The translations under genes were made by a program, and so were the position numbers. From Dendrocalamus latiflorus (Eukaryota > Streptophyta > Magnoliopsida > Poales > Poaceae), in NCBI GenBank assembly GCA_017311315.1, contig CM029666.1:34296749-34360748 (forward strand): a DNA stretch of 64,000 nucleotides, read 5' to 3'. Position 1 is the first letter of the stretch. The number at the start of each line of letters is the position of its first letter. Below, in pieces: positions 23,706-34,367 of the stretch. The notes beneath the pieces are model-generated. The model had not been told where the DNA came from. It searched no databases and was given only the letters and a program-made list of their open reading frames with translations.

Positions 23706-24141
23706 ATGTCGGAAGCCGAGGGGCCAGTGGGATTTGGGTCACCGAAGGACGACATTCCCTTAGAAAGGAGGGATATGTTCGGTCCACAGTACCGATTGAT
23801 ACCAACTCGGCGTGCTCAACCAGCGTGGCCGAAATGCAGACACAATGAGTACGCGGTCGTCCAGATCTTGGATTCCCCGAACGATGGCGGGCGACGTTTC
23901 TTCCGATGCTCACGCTCCGGGGTACAATTTAGTAATATTACATTTTTGTATTGCTTATGGACCCGCAAAGTTTACCGTCCTTTTTTTGCAGATGGCAAAA
24001 TGCGACTTCTCCCGCTGTATCGACCCTCCTCATGAACGGTATGTTGATCGTTATGTGGATACATTGTGGGCTCGAATATGGGACTTGGAAAGGTGGCCTC
24101 TTTTGTCATGTCACTGCGGAAAGCTGCCCCGTTTTGTCTAA
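23706..24141 (+). CDS. Small GRF zinc-finger protein (MULE gene 2)
   Basis: The exons are 23706-23921 and 23992-24141, joined in phase 0 (GGG|GTACAA ... TTTGCAG|ATG), giving 121 residues. The finger reads WPKCRHNEYAVV, then DGGRRFFRC, then KCDFSRCID: C44/H46, C68 and C76 are in place, and the usual tryptophan of the last motif is replaced by cysteine. The last 15 or so codons (from WPLLSCHCGK to the stop) are encoded by stray copies of the adjacent minisatellite, so the C-terminus seems recently acquired or another splice is used. No membrane segment is seen. Its role is unknown. Confidence 0.7.
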
Positions 24142-24215
24142 TCACTGGGCAAAGCTGCCCTCTTTTGTCATGTCAGTAATAAAAGGTGCCCCTTTTTGTC
24201 AGCTCACTGCCCCTT
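24098..24215. repeat. Degenerate minisatellite copies
   Basis: Four 31-bp-like monomers (TCATGTCACTGCGGAAAGCT and relatives) overlap the end of GRF gene 2 and reach into the space before GRF gene 3. Confidence 0.75.
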
Positions 24216-24270
24216 TATGTGCATGTATGATTTGTGTTGTTTGTGCGTGAGGCTGCCCCCCCACACAGCC

Positions 24271-24277
24271 TATAAAA
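24271..24277 (+). promoter_or_regulatory. TATA box of GRF gene 3
   Basis: TATAAAA in a CACACAGCC...CGGAGCC context lies 108 bp upstream of the ATG at 24385. Confidence 0.7.
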
Positions 24278-24384
24278 CGGAGCCATCCCTCACATACTCC
24301 CTTGCCATTTTATCAGTCACCTCCTGAGTTAGTTGTTCACAATCAGTGTAGTTTTCTTTCGTGCTCACTCCTTCAAACTAGGCA

Positions 24385-24790
24385 ATGAGTCAGCTCAGCA
24401 CGTCTTCATGGGCACCCACGGTGATGTGCCCAAATTGCAACATCTTGGTTAGACGTAGGACATCACAGACGGCCGCGAATCCTGGGCGACACTACTACAA
24501 GTGCCCAAATCACTCGGTGAGTCAGATTGTTTCGGGTTTGTTTAAATCATGGTGGTATGTTTAAAAAACTTCTTGTCATGGAATCGCAGGAAGCTCATGG
24601 TGGTTGCAAATTCTGGGTGTGGGAGGATGAAATGGGCAATAGGACAGCGAATGTTCGCCATGAGAGAGTTGTCGTGGGGGGTTGCGACCCCGTCGGGATG
24701 CGGCATCGTTTCGACAGACTAGAGTGGAAGATAAATTTAATGTTGTGTGCTATTTTGTTTCTTGTGATTATTGTTATCCTAAAGTTGTAG
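24385..24790 (+). CDS. GRF zinc-finger protein with C-terminal membrane helix (MULE gene 3)
   Basis: The exons are 24385-24516 and 24590-24790, joined in phase 0 (TCG|GTGAGT ... TCGCAG|GAA), for 110 residues. The finger is canonical: CPNC at 15-18, GRHYYKCPNH with C40, and GGCKFWVWED with C50. A short charged linker (about 57-90) leads to a hydrophobic C-terminal helix, INLMLCAILFLVIIVIL, consistent with a tail anchor. Similar small GRF proteins with a terminal transmembrane helix are common in grass transposons, where their function is not settled. The topology suggests a nuclear-envelope or ER-facing finger, which is inference. Confidence 0.78.
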
Positions 24791-25187
24791 TGCTGGAGGT
24801 TCCCCCCGTGTATGTTGGTAATGTTTTATGCTATGTTGTCGTCAAGCTATTTTGGTAATGTGTTAAGTACGGTTGTGTTGTATTTTAGTTGTTGTGTTCG
24901 TTGGTGTGTTGGTGGTTGTACTACTTGCTACATTTCATGTACGTGCAATGTATGTGTTGTTTCGTGTTGTCATTGCCTGAGGCCTTCGTATTATGTGGGT
25001 TGTCCCGTGTTGTCATCTCTCGGTTGGTTGTATGCCCTAGTAAATCAAAGAACTAAGAGCAACCCTTTTTATACAGGAAACTATCTGTGAACATCAAACC
25101 ATCAAGCACTTCAAGAAATCACCAGTCTAATTAAGTTGTATATATATTTATGCCTTAGAAAAATTACAACAGCACAATTACAAAAAT
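24791..25187. other. Spacer between convergent GRF gene 3 and the PMD gene
   Basis: This is T/G-rich 3' untranslated-like sequence with no gene seen. Confidence 0.5.
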
Positions 25188-27802
25188 TCATTTATCATCT
25201 CGCCGTCGCCGCCTCGGACGACGTATCTGATCCTCCGAGAAGGTGAACCTGCTAGGAGAGCGCGGTGCATCTCGAAGGTCGTAGTGCGAGGTCTGCGTCG
25301 GAGGCGGTGGTGGGTACATCTCTGTGGGGAGTTCCGACTGCTGGCCTATAATAGAGCTCAGCCAATCGGAGGAGGGGTCTACGTCCTGCAATGGAAAATA
25401 CAAAAAAGTTTATAATTATTATTTATATCATGTGTTATGTTTACTACATGCGTACATACCGGTGCATATGGCTGTTGGAATGACGATGACGTTCCGTAAT
25501 CACCCATGTACTCCTGCGACGTGTAACCTTGGTACGTCTGCCCGAACCACTCGTACCGCCCTTGTGTGTCTGCTCGGGTGGACTGACCGCCAGGCGCATA
25601 TGTCGCTATCTGATGGGGTGACTCAGGGTCGCTATCTGAAGGCTCGTCCGCCGCCCTCCGGGATGACGACGGCTGTAGCAACGTGCTATCCCTTCGCAAC
25701 TGCTGCAGGGAAAACGTGTGTTACGAATAAATGGCAATCGAGTGGATGGCAACGTGTGTTACAAATAAACGTGTGTTACGAACGAACTGATGGCAAATAT
25801 CGTACCGCTGGTCCAAAATGCTGTGAGGACGAGGGAGCGCAGCTGGGATGACCGCTGGACAGCGACGGACGACCGCCGGACAGCGACGGACGACCGCCGG
25901 ACAGCGATGGACGACCGCCGGACTGCGACGGACGACCGCCGGACTGCGACGGACGACCACCGTACATCGACGGACGTGCTGAAGGTGGTCCTGATGGCGA
26001 CGCTGAAGGCTGCTCTCTGCGGACGCGTCGTGCATCCACATCATCCCTGTGCTGACTACAGCTCAAGGCCTTGAACGCATTCCTGAGGTCACTGAAGATG
26101 CTACGCGCCGAAGCAAGAACCCGGTTGCCGCCCTCCCCACGCTGCATCATCTGAAAAGCCTCGTGCTCAGCACGACGCATATGCTCGCACTGTACATAAA
26201 CAACAAACGAGTTAAAACGCACTGTACGTAAAGAAACAATGAGTACAAACGTACTGCAGGTGCACGTACCGCCTCGTCAATACGTGCTGCTCGATGACGG
26301 TCTGGGCCGGCCTGTATGGCATCTTCGTGAGCGACCTCTGAAGGACGGGGTGGGGCAAGCCTAGTAATCTTGCTGCGGGTGCGTGGAATGTACCACTCTA
26401 GGTACGCACCGTATGTGGCTTTGTCGTGTGGCCTAGCCTCGTGCACAACATCTGTGCTCGCTGAGTCACGCCACAGGTCTGTCCACGGCCGCTGTGTGGC
26501 TATCCAGTCGTCACCATGGTGCCCTCTTCTTGTTTGCCTGCAAGTTAGTGCACATATTGTACAATTAGTATTATCAACACATTACTACCTTGCGTAGAGT
26601 TACCGTGCAATGGCTTACCGGTGGGCCTTCGGTGGTAGTGCCCGTCCTGGGAGGGGTGGCACGTGCTGGTGGAGGTGAAACTGCCTCAGCACTCTCTGTG
26701 AGTTGTACGGTTCGACGAAGTGCGCGAAGACGAGGTGACAGGTCGTCAACCAGTACATGTGGTCTTGGTGGCACTGAGATGACAACCCGTAGGGGGCAGT
26801 GAGCTGAATGAACCCAGCATCCCATGGGAACCAGACTATGTCTTTGTCAGGAAGCTGCTCGAAATCGTCATGGAAATCTGGGTACACACGCCTCGCTCTC
26901 TCCTTAGCCCACCGCATCTGACCATGTGTCCAACGAGTCCCCATAGTCGGCCCATCTATGGGGTCATCGCCACCAGCCTGACCGTACAACTCCGGGAGGA
27001 GGTCGTAAGGGTGCACGGGCCTCTCGATCTTAGGCCTCCCAACCGTGAAGTGCTCCCAAGACCAGCACTGTAGGAGCACATAGCACACCGCCAAGACCGG
27101 CTCGCTGGCCTCAGTACGCTGACAGGCATCACACAAGCCTCGGTACGTGGCACTAAGGACTGCAGATCCCCAGCTGTACTGCGGCACCTCGCCGGGCAAG
27201 GCATCCGCCAAGGACTCCGCAAGGTGTATGTACGTCGGATGCACGGAGACTCCAGTGGTCGTAGGAAACAAGACCCATCCGAACAAAAAAAGGATGTATG
27301 CCATGAGGTGCGTCCGCACGACCCCCTCATGAGCGTCCTCAGGGCAGGTCATGAACTCTCGTAGCCACGAGTGTGGCACACCAGACATGTTGTCTGCGAT
27401 CGGGATACCGAATCGGGCACCCAGGGCGTCCTTCCAATTCGCCGCCCTGGGGGGTGGCACTACTGCTGCACCACGGATGGGTAGACCTATCAGCATGGAC
27501 ACGTCCTGAAGTGTAATAGTCATCTCGCCCCACCGGAAGTGGAAGGTGTGAGTCTCCGGTCTCCAACGATCCACGAGTGCGGACAGCAACGCCGCATCGA
27601 ACTGCAACGAATGTCCAACATCCAGCATGCGAGCAAGGGGCAAAAGACCGGTGTCTCGCAGCAGCGGGATGTACCGCTCGTCTAGAGGCCAGTGCTCTCG
27701 GGGGCCCCTAAGGACGAAACACGGAGGGCCATCAGGCATTGATGCCCACGCGGTGCATCGGTGGTGGTCATCCCAACGGGCCTCAAGCAGCTCGTACGCC
27801 AT
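25188..27802 (-). CDS. Plant mobile domain (PMD) protein, MAIN/MAIL1-like, carried by the MULE
   Basis: Five exons (26619-27802, 26270-26537, 25806-26189, 25460-25702, 25188-25385) join with GT-AG ends to give about 758 residues. Residues 1-380 are a PMD (aminotransferase-like mobile domain) with the family signatures LVDRWRPETHTFHFRWGEMT, then LQDVSMLIGLPI, then HLMAYILFLFGW, then LQCWSWEHF. The tail is low complexity: six 7-residue GGRPSxS repeats in exon 3 (about 25855-25975), a Gln/Tyr/Gly-rich part, and a basic RRPRRRRR end that may be a nuclear signal. Cellular PMD proteins (MAIN, MAIL1) are nuclear and influence transposon silencing and expression in Arabidopsis. That knowledge makes an anti-silencing or chromatin role plausible here but does not prove it. 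The gene starts 346 bp downstream of the transposase stop, on the same strand. Confidence 0.85.
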
Positions 27803-28148
27803 CTCCTGCCGATGATTGAAAACAAGTCAGTACGCAGTGTCATGAGAATATGCAACATACATAATTTGTACGTAATGATAATACATCGTGAAATAAATGA
27901 CAACAAAACTTCAACAAACGTAATTTGCATCGAACATGTGACATATGATAATGAAATATCGAATAAGTCACAACATAACATAATCTGCAAGAAATGACTC
28001 AAACAAATTGTACACGGAAATAATTTGGTCAGATACATTCAGCATAGGTTACAGAATGCACGATCCTGTGCTCGCATCACAACAAAGGCCCGCTATAGTT
28101 ACAAAACACGGAACCAACAGTGCACAATGACAGTCCATGTGCTGCATA

Positions 28149-30827
28149 CTATGGAGCGTTACTTGATGTCGGCCTGTTTGGGCACTGCCTAAATGAATGG
28201 CCAACCGTCTTGCATAGTCTGCACTTCGGGCGCCGAACCCGATCCCCACGCTGGCTATCGTCCATGTCGTTACGAATGCGACGGCTCTGTCTTCGCCCAC
28301 GGCCGACGTGCTTCAGTGCATCGTTCGGCACCCACTTGATCTGCCCTGGCCAGAGCTCCCTATAATGCATGTCCACCCCGTACGAATGGAACTCCGTGCT
28401 CCATGTTTCAAACAGGTGCTTCATGTCATAGTACCTTGAGATGTAATGCGTGGGCGCCTGGTTCCATAACGCGCATGCCGCGTACACGTGGGAGCATGGC
28501 TTGTGTAGAAGCTCCGGCTTGTTGCATGTGCAAGATGCTCTGTCAGCAATCGTGCACACCTGCTTACGATCCCCTCTAGCCTGCCCCATCATGTACCTTT
28601 GTCTGAGGCGAACCTCAAACTTCCTCCGTAAGCCATCCATGGTCTGAGCAATATGCGAACGAGCCTTCTCCATCTTCTTGTCCATGTAGGCCCGCGCTAC
28701 CTCGGAGAATTCTTTGCCTTCGTCCATATGCTGCTTCGCCATCATGGCTCTATTGACGAAGTATCCTATTGAACGGTTCCAGGTCTCTTCAACGATTGCA
28801 GTGATAGGTAGGGATCTCACGCCCTTTAGAACACCATTGTACACCTCGGACATGTTTGTCGTCATGATTCCGTACCTTGCTCCGCCGGTGTCATGCAGTA
28901 GAGACCACATCTCCAGGTCATGTGCATTGGACTGCACCCATTGTGTGAACTCCCCAAGTCTCGTGGAGCCTCCCTCCACGGCCCCCGCTTCAGCCTGCTC
29001 AAGACGCCTGACATGCCTGCTGGTCTCCTGATCAAGGCGGCTCCACAGGGCATTGAACTTCGTCTTCTGGTTCTGCATACAAAGTTTTTTAAACATCTTC
29101 ATTAGTTCCTTGCTATGGAACCTTCTGTGGAAGTTTGCCGCAAGATGCCTCATGCACCACCGGTTCTTCATGTCATTCCACTGGTACGGAGGCTGTGTCC
29201 CGTTCTGCATCGTTCGCATTGCAGACAACAAGCCTGCATTGCGGTCTGAGATAACACACACATCGGGCCGATCTTGTACAACGGCCTGCTTCACATTGAC
29301 AAGGAACCACAGCCAGCTTTCCGTACTCTCATTCTCTACTATTGCAAATGCCACTGGGAGTAACTGGTCATTTGCGTCTGCTGCAACCGCGGTCAGGATT
29401 GTACCCTTGTATTTGCCAGATAGGAATGTGCCGTCCATCGTTAGCACTGGACGGCACCACTTGAAGTCTTCTATTGCCTGATGGAAGGCCCAGAATACTC
29501 TTTCAAGCACAAAACAATTCGGCCCTTCCGTCTCATGAACCCGCTCGTACTTGTTAATGAACGTGCCTGGGTTTGCTGCTGCAATCTGACACAACAATCT
29601 CGGGACCAGATCGTATGCCTCCTCATATGTCCCGAACATACTCCGCAGTACCTTCTGTTTCCCCCGCCACACCTTCTTGTAGCTCACAGCAAACCCCACC
29701 GTGTTCGCTACCTCCGCCATGAGAACCTTGGGAGTAATGGATACATTTGCAGCCACAAGATGCCTTATCACCTCTGCAACATATGACGACGTCATGTTGC
29801 GGTGCCTAGGTAGCGGCGCCGCAAGCTCACAAGTGTGATCGTTCAGCACCGTTATCCGGAAGTCCGTGGCAGCGCCTCTGAACCGCTGCGCACGGACCTT
29901 GCCAGGGCAGGAGCCGTCCACACACTTCACAATGTAGGTGTCGGGGTTGGACCTGTGCACCCGATATGTCCGGCTGATGTTGACGGCGTATGTGGCAATA
30001 GCTTGCTGTGCAGCACTCTTGTTACGGAAGCTCTGCCCTACAACGAGTCTGCCTTCATTGAATCCCCACTCTGCCTCCTCCGCCCGTGGCAGAACTAGGG
30101 ATTCCGCTGCGATGTCGTCCAATCTGGACGGCACGTACGCACCCTCCGTGGTTACAACACCACCTACCACACCTCCCGCTGTAGGTTCCCCTTCTTCCTC
30201 CTCTCCTGAACTCTCTGTTTCCACATCGTCCTCCTCCTCACTTTCCTGCACCTGGTTCTCAAGGTACTCGTGACAGTCAACACGCGCGGCCCACCACCTC
30301 TTGGCACCTTCGTTCGGCTGAAAATTCTCCGCGCGCCTCCGCAGGTCCCCATCTCCCATTGACTCATAGCCTCCTTCTCCTTCACCAGCATCTTCATGAC
30401 CGCCGGAGAGTAATGCACGCTCTACATCTCCGCCAGCACCACCAGAGCCACCCATGGCGGATGATTCTGTCCTCTCCACGAATTGAACATACACCATTGG
30501 CTTGCCATATATCAATGCGTCTGGGTTGCACACGACCTCCATGTAGTTCGCCCATGAAGCGTCGCTCGTCACCTTTATAAGTTGCCACATTGTATCCCCT
30601 GCAGCACCTCCAACTGTGGCATACACTGCCTCGATCCGTAATTTGTTCCTTGCGGTGTCCCGATCGAATCCGGAACGCACGCATCTCCGTAGCTCCAACA
30701 GGCTCATGGTGTTCAGATTGCGTGCCCGGATCACAGTCCGGTCACAATTATTCAGGTCTGCCCCGTACGGCCCGTCCCGTACGAGACCATTTCCATAGAA
30801 CACGAACAAGTCTTGGATGTCACCCAT
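28149..30827 (-). CDS. mudrA: MURA-type Mutator transposase, full length
   Basis: This is an intronless 892-codon frame. Residues 1-120 form an N-terminal domain seen in MURA-like proteins, followed by an acidic linker (about 190-215). The DNA-binding Mutator N-terminal domain is at about 260-340 (VVGQSFRNKSAAQQAIATYA, VKCVDGSCPGKVRAQ). The MULE catalytic domain is at about 455-665, with D465 in LTMDGTFLSGKYKG, D528 in VISDRNAG and E661 in TTNMSEVYNG as the likely DDE triad. The SWIM finger has CTC at 766-768 and CSH at 778-780. A CCHC knuckle (C869, C872, H877, C882) closes the protein. No stop or shift is present, so it may be active. It cuts and joins the element's ends in the nucleus. Confidence 0.96.
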   Translation of the reverse strand: MGDIQDLFVFYGNGLVRDGPYGADLNNCDRTVIRARNLNTMSLLELRRCVRSGFDRDTARNKLRIEAVYATVGGAAGDTMWQLIKVTSDASWANYMEVVCNPDALIYGKPMVYVQFVERTESSAMGGSGGAGGDVERALLSGGHEDAGEGEGGYESMGDGDLRRRAENFQPNEGAKRWWAARVDCHEYLENQVQESEEEDDVETESSGEEEEGEPTAGGVVGGVVTTEGAYVPSRLDDIAAESLVLPRAEEAEWGFNEGRLVVGQSFRNKSAAQQAIATYAVNISRTYRVHRSNPDTYIVKCVDGSCPGKVRAQRFRGAATDFRITVLNDHTCELAAPLPRHRNMTSSYVAEVIRHLVAANVSITPKVLMAEVANTVGFAVSYKKVWRGKQKVLRSMFGTYEEAYDLVPRLLCQIAAANPGTFINKYERVHETEGPNCFVLERVFWAFHQAIEDFKWCRPVLTMDGTFLSGKYKGTILTAVAADANDQLLPVAFAIVENESTESWLWFLVNVKQAVVQDRPDVCVISDRNAGLLSAMRTMQNGTQPPYQWNDMKNRWCMRHLAANFHRRFHSKELMKMFKKLCMQNQKTKFNALWSRLDQETSRHVRRLEQAEAGAVEGGSTRLGEFTQWVQSNAHDLEMWSLLHDTGGARYGIMTTNMSEVYNGVLKGVRSLPITAIVEETWNRSIGYFVNRAMMAKQHMDEGKEFSEVARAYMDKKMEKARSHIAQTMDGLRRKFEVRLRQRYMMGQARGDRKQVCTIADRASCTCNKPELLHKPCSHVYAACALWNQAPTHYISRYYDMKHLFETWSTEFHSYGVDMHYRELWPGQIKWVPNDALKHVGRGRRQSRRIRNDMDDSQRGDRVRRPKCRLCKTVGHSFRQCPNRPTSSNAP

Positions 30828-30866
30828 GGCGTACCTAACATAAGCCCAAACTGAACCCTCTTAGTA

Positions 30867-30876
30867 TATATCACAG
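30867..30876 (-). promoter_or_regulatory. Candidate TATA box of the transposase gene
   Basis: GATATATACT on the minus strand lies about 40-50 bp upstream of the ATG. This is close, so another start region is possible. Confidence 0.4.
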
Positions 30877-32306
30877 GCAACAATTGTACCATCACACAGC
30901 ACGTAGCTACCGCCTACCAGATACAACCGTAATATTTTCATCTGAATTTCGTTGTTCTAACTATCCCATACAAATATGAGTGGTTCTTTTTTATTTGCAA
31001 ATGTAATTTTTAATTAATTTACGGAGTGCCTTACGGAGTGCCTACATAAATCAAATTTACTCCTAATTTATGCGATACATAAATTACAATTTCTCCAAAT
31101 TTCTCTCCTAATTTCTATTATTATTGTTCTACTTAATTAACCAACCAACCACTCAATTCTCATCATTTTTAACTTCTTAATTCTTATGTAAATTAAACAT
31201 CTACATATTTTCTCTAATCTTTCATTTATGGAAGCACGCTCTCTCGAACATGCACAACAAGATCTAATATTATTCAGTGAATTTGGCTACAAGAATGAGT
31301 ACATGACAATAAAAACATTATGCATGCAGGGCCTTTCCGACTAGCAGTGTGCTTTCTGTATTTTTTTCCATAATCTCTCATTCATGGAAGCAAGCTCTCA
31401 CAAATATGCATGCATACCAAGATCTACTATCCTTGAGTGATTTTTGCTACAAGAATGACTAAATATTAATACAAATAAAACCTACGCAAGTAGCCCTTCC
31501 GCCTACCAGACTGCTTCACAATGACATCAATGAAATCTAGCTAAAATCCAGTTAGCGTATTTTTAGGTTACGGTTCACAACAGCAGTACAAAAATTCTTT
31601 ACATAAAATATAAAATACAATATGCTACAACTACAAACATTTTTTCAAATAAATCGAATACACTACAACCACAAACAACTTTTAACATTACAGTGGACAA
31701 TAACAACGCATAATTTCTTCACATAAATTATAAAATACAACACGATAATTACATAAAATATAGACATATGGAGAACGTTTACAGAACATTTACGCTAATT
31801 ACAGACTAATCACTATGATTAACTTACAGATGCATTGAGATGATATTTACCTCTTCTTGAAGCTCACGAGACGATCTACAACTTTCTCACTTGCGAAAAA
31901 TTCAGATCCCTTCCAAAATTACTCCAAATCCTGTGTTTTCCGCTCTTCTTGCTTTCACTATCAGCTCCCTCTCTTCCGCTCTCTCTTGCTTGCTGCTTCT
32001 CTGTCTAGCACAAATGCAGAAATATTGAAGCCTTCCAACGCAGGCTCTCCCTTTGTATCGCGAGATACACTGCGTTCGGAGTAGGGGCCGGCTCTCCAGC
32101 TTCGACACATCGCATGCAAGAAATAAAGAAATGCGAGGGAATCTGGCTGCATGCAGCACGGGCGGCCGAAACGCTGGCTTTCGGTGGTTCGGATGGGACT
32201 GGACGCAAAAATGGCGGGGCGGGGAAACAGCCGAGTGGTGCGCCCAGGGGCCGCACCATTCGCGGTGTCGTGCGCCCTGGGAGCGCACCACTGCCCCTTG
32301 ATGTGA
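30877..32306. other. AT-rich right subterminal region of the MULE with internal duplications
   Basis: No gene is supported. A block at about 31205-31315 (CTCTCGAACATGCACAAC, GGCTACAAGAATGAGTACAT) recurs diverged at about 31370-31465. A second pair (TTTACATAAAATATAAAATACAA near 31600 and 31725) is also visible. Closer to the end (32225-32306), GGTGCGC/GCGCACC words form a subterminal cluster mirroring that at the left end. Confidence 0.6.
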
Positions 32307-32494
32307 CGCCGGGAGTGTGGTGCGGTCGGGGACCGCACCACTCAGGTGTGGTGCGCTCCCCGGCCGCACCACTGGACACGTGTCGCGCTCCTGTTAATCG
32401 TGCGGTCGTTTGGGGGCTATTTTTGGAATTGTGTTTTCAACGCGGCTATTTTTGGAATTTTGGGTATCAACAGTGCTAGAAACGTCCAAAATTC
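32307..32494 (-). repeat. Right TIR of the large MULE
   Basis: It is an almost exact reverse complement of 20733-20920. It carries the same GACACGTGTC palindrome (32375-32384) and the ACCGCACCAC stem. Confidence 0.93.
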
Positions 32495-32619
32495 ACCGTC
32501 CACGGGCGAAAAGCATCGACTACGCTGAACGTCATGACTCAAAAACAGACCAGGTGCGGCATCTAAACAACGTCGCCGTCCCCCGTGCGAGGCTGGTCCC
32601 CGGAAAACTACATTCTTTC

Positions 32620-33501
32620 TGTTAAATTTGTTCCAGAAGAGAATACACCTCGCAAATAAATTAAGAGGACATAAAAGAATTTTTAAATTTCTCTATTCTC
32701 TTATTTGCTCCCCTTTTTTCCTTACTTTTCTCTTACAAAACTGGCTACAAGCCTCCTCAATATATATATACTAATAATCTCCTACTAGCGTATGTATTCA
32801 GGCTTCAAGTTAGACACAACTTCAACTTAAATTACACATAAAGACGAACTCTACTGCACCTTATTTTGTTTTTCGACATGAAATTTGAGGAGAGAAAAAG
32901 TCAACAATTTTGTTTGCTTTCCGTCTCCCGATAAATACTCTAGAAACTGCGTACGTACGTGCGGCTTCTTTGGTTTGCACCTTGCTGATTTCCTCTCAAT
33001 CACAGAGATAAACACGAATTAACTCGCTTCTGTCCGACCTCTTTCTCCTCGGGGTGGATGTCCAAAAGCCTGCTCTTAACCCAAAGAAAAAGACAACAGA
33101 AGCCTGCGCTGCGTCGACTTTTGGATCGGACCGAGCACCCTGCGCTGTGAGCGTCGTGCGAGACGAGCGAAACAGGATCGTAGAGACGATTTTTTTTAAC
33201 AATTCGGTTCTCGTCTATGCTCTGATACCATTTGTTATTTTATTCTAAAAGAAAATATATACATCATAAATAAACTGAGATAACACAAAAAAAATTCTGA
33301 ATTTTTATATTCTCTTATTTGCTCCTCTTTTTTATTACTTTTCTCTTATAAAACTGTCTACAAGCCTCCTCAATATATAGACTAATAATCTCCTACTACA
33401 ATATGTATTCGGACTTTAAGTTGAACATAATTTCAATTTGAGTTATACACAGGTACGAACTCTACTACATCTTATATTTGAAATCAAGATTGTTTCTAAC
33501 A
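32620..33501 (-). mobile_element. Miniature LTR retrotransposon (TRIM-like)
   Basis: Two direct repeats of about 270-290 bp (32620-32906 and 33233-33501) flank a 326-bp interior with no coding capacity. Read on the minus strand, the LTR runs from TGTTAGAAACAATC to AATAACA and is followed by TGGTATCAGAGC (33219-33230), the initiator tRNA-Met primer site. A purine-rich stretch precedes the other LTR. The total of 882 bp fits a TRIM. No clear target duplication remains. Confidence 0.8.
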
Positions 33502-34367
33502 TTTTTCTTGAACAACATCCCCGCATAGGCTTAACCAGAATAGGATCAGGAAGATGGCGCCGTGAGGGCCCTGCGAACCAACCAGGTCTCTAGTCCAACC
33601 GGTGAAACACCCAGTCACTCGTGTCCGAATTCCAGCACATGTAGATTATTATTATTGTAGGTTTATGTTATGTATATGCAACTTATGTATTACTTCCGTG
33701 ATTTGATCCGTGATCATTATTATGTAACATACTTAGTTTGGATTCTTTTCGGTTACGACGAATGGCTTTTGTCCTAGTATGAACGTTTGTACGAATAAAC
33801 CGAAGTCGCTTCGAAAAGACTATCTCAATAAATCACTTTCAAAAGATAGCAGAGAATTTGTCCTATTTATTTATTCGAAAAAAGATATAAGTCATAAGTT
33901 GAAAAGAAATATGCTTAGCCTATAAGCTAAGTGCTCTACTAATCTAATCTAACCAACCCTACCTTCCTAGTCCCTCCGCAGTCTCTCAAGTCTCAACGAA
34001 GGACCCAGGAGGGGCCCCAATGTTGAAATCCACCACATTCCTTTTATTATTAGCGGCTTTGGTCTGCATTTTTCCTCAGGCCGGGGAACACCAGAATTCC
34101 GACGTCAAACTCACCTTTGGAAGAAAACAGAGCACCAACCAACCGAAAGGGCGTGACATCTGATTGGGGCCCAAATCCAAGGTGCCACTTCGTCGGCACG
34201 GCGAGCCCCACCGGTGTCGTCCTGTCCCTTGCCGACAACCTGGGCACGGCGCACATCCTAGCACAGATGCCATCGCGACGACGGCGACGCCCAAACCGCG
34301 ACTCTCTCCCACAAAAGCACAGGCATAATGGGCTCGTTTTATTAGCACCCCAGTGCAGAGGCTTTTG
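33502..34367. other. Unassigned intergenic sequence
   Basis: A patch at 33765-33920 with AATAAACCGAAGTCGCTTCG words resembles a patch at about 60600-60740, so it is probably an old MITE relic. The rest shows no gene I can support. Confidence 0.4.

Larger units (their letters stand above)
20733..32494. mobile_element. Multi-gene Mutator-like element, apparently intact
   Basis: This 11,762-bp unit is bounded by TIRs of about 188 bp starting GAATTTTGGACGTTTCTAG and by exact 9-bp target duplications. The TIRs differ at only about two of the outer 175 positions, which suggests a fairly recent insertion. It encodes a full-length MURA-type transposase, a PMD protein and three GRF zinc-finger proteins. 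All frames are open and introns have consensus ends. It interrupts the remains of the old gypsy element. The transposase and PMD genes are on the minus strand, one GRF gene is on minus and two are on plus. Confidence 0.93.

Noticed and set aside
23048..23763. Overlapping plus-strand frames of 116-150 codons with repeated SLCAKLASFVISL-like units
   Set aside because: They simply translate the minisatellite, whose 31-bp monomer has no stop in these frames.
25324..26074. Plus-strand 175- and 94-codon frames with TATDDRR repeats
   Set aside because: They are antisense to PMD exons 3-5. The repeats are the complement of the GGRPSxS coding repeats.
28450..30838. Plus-strand frames of 60-142 codons
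   Set aside because: They are shadows antisense to the 892-codon transposase.
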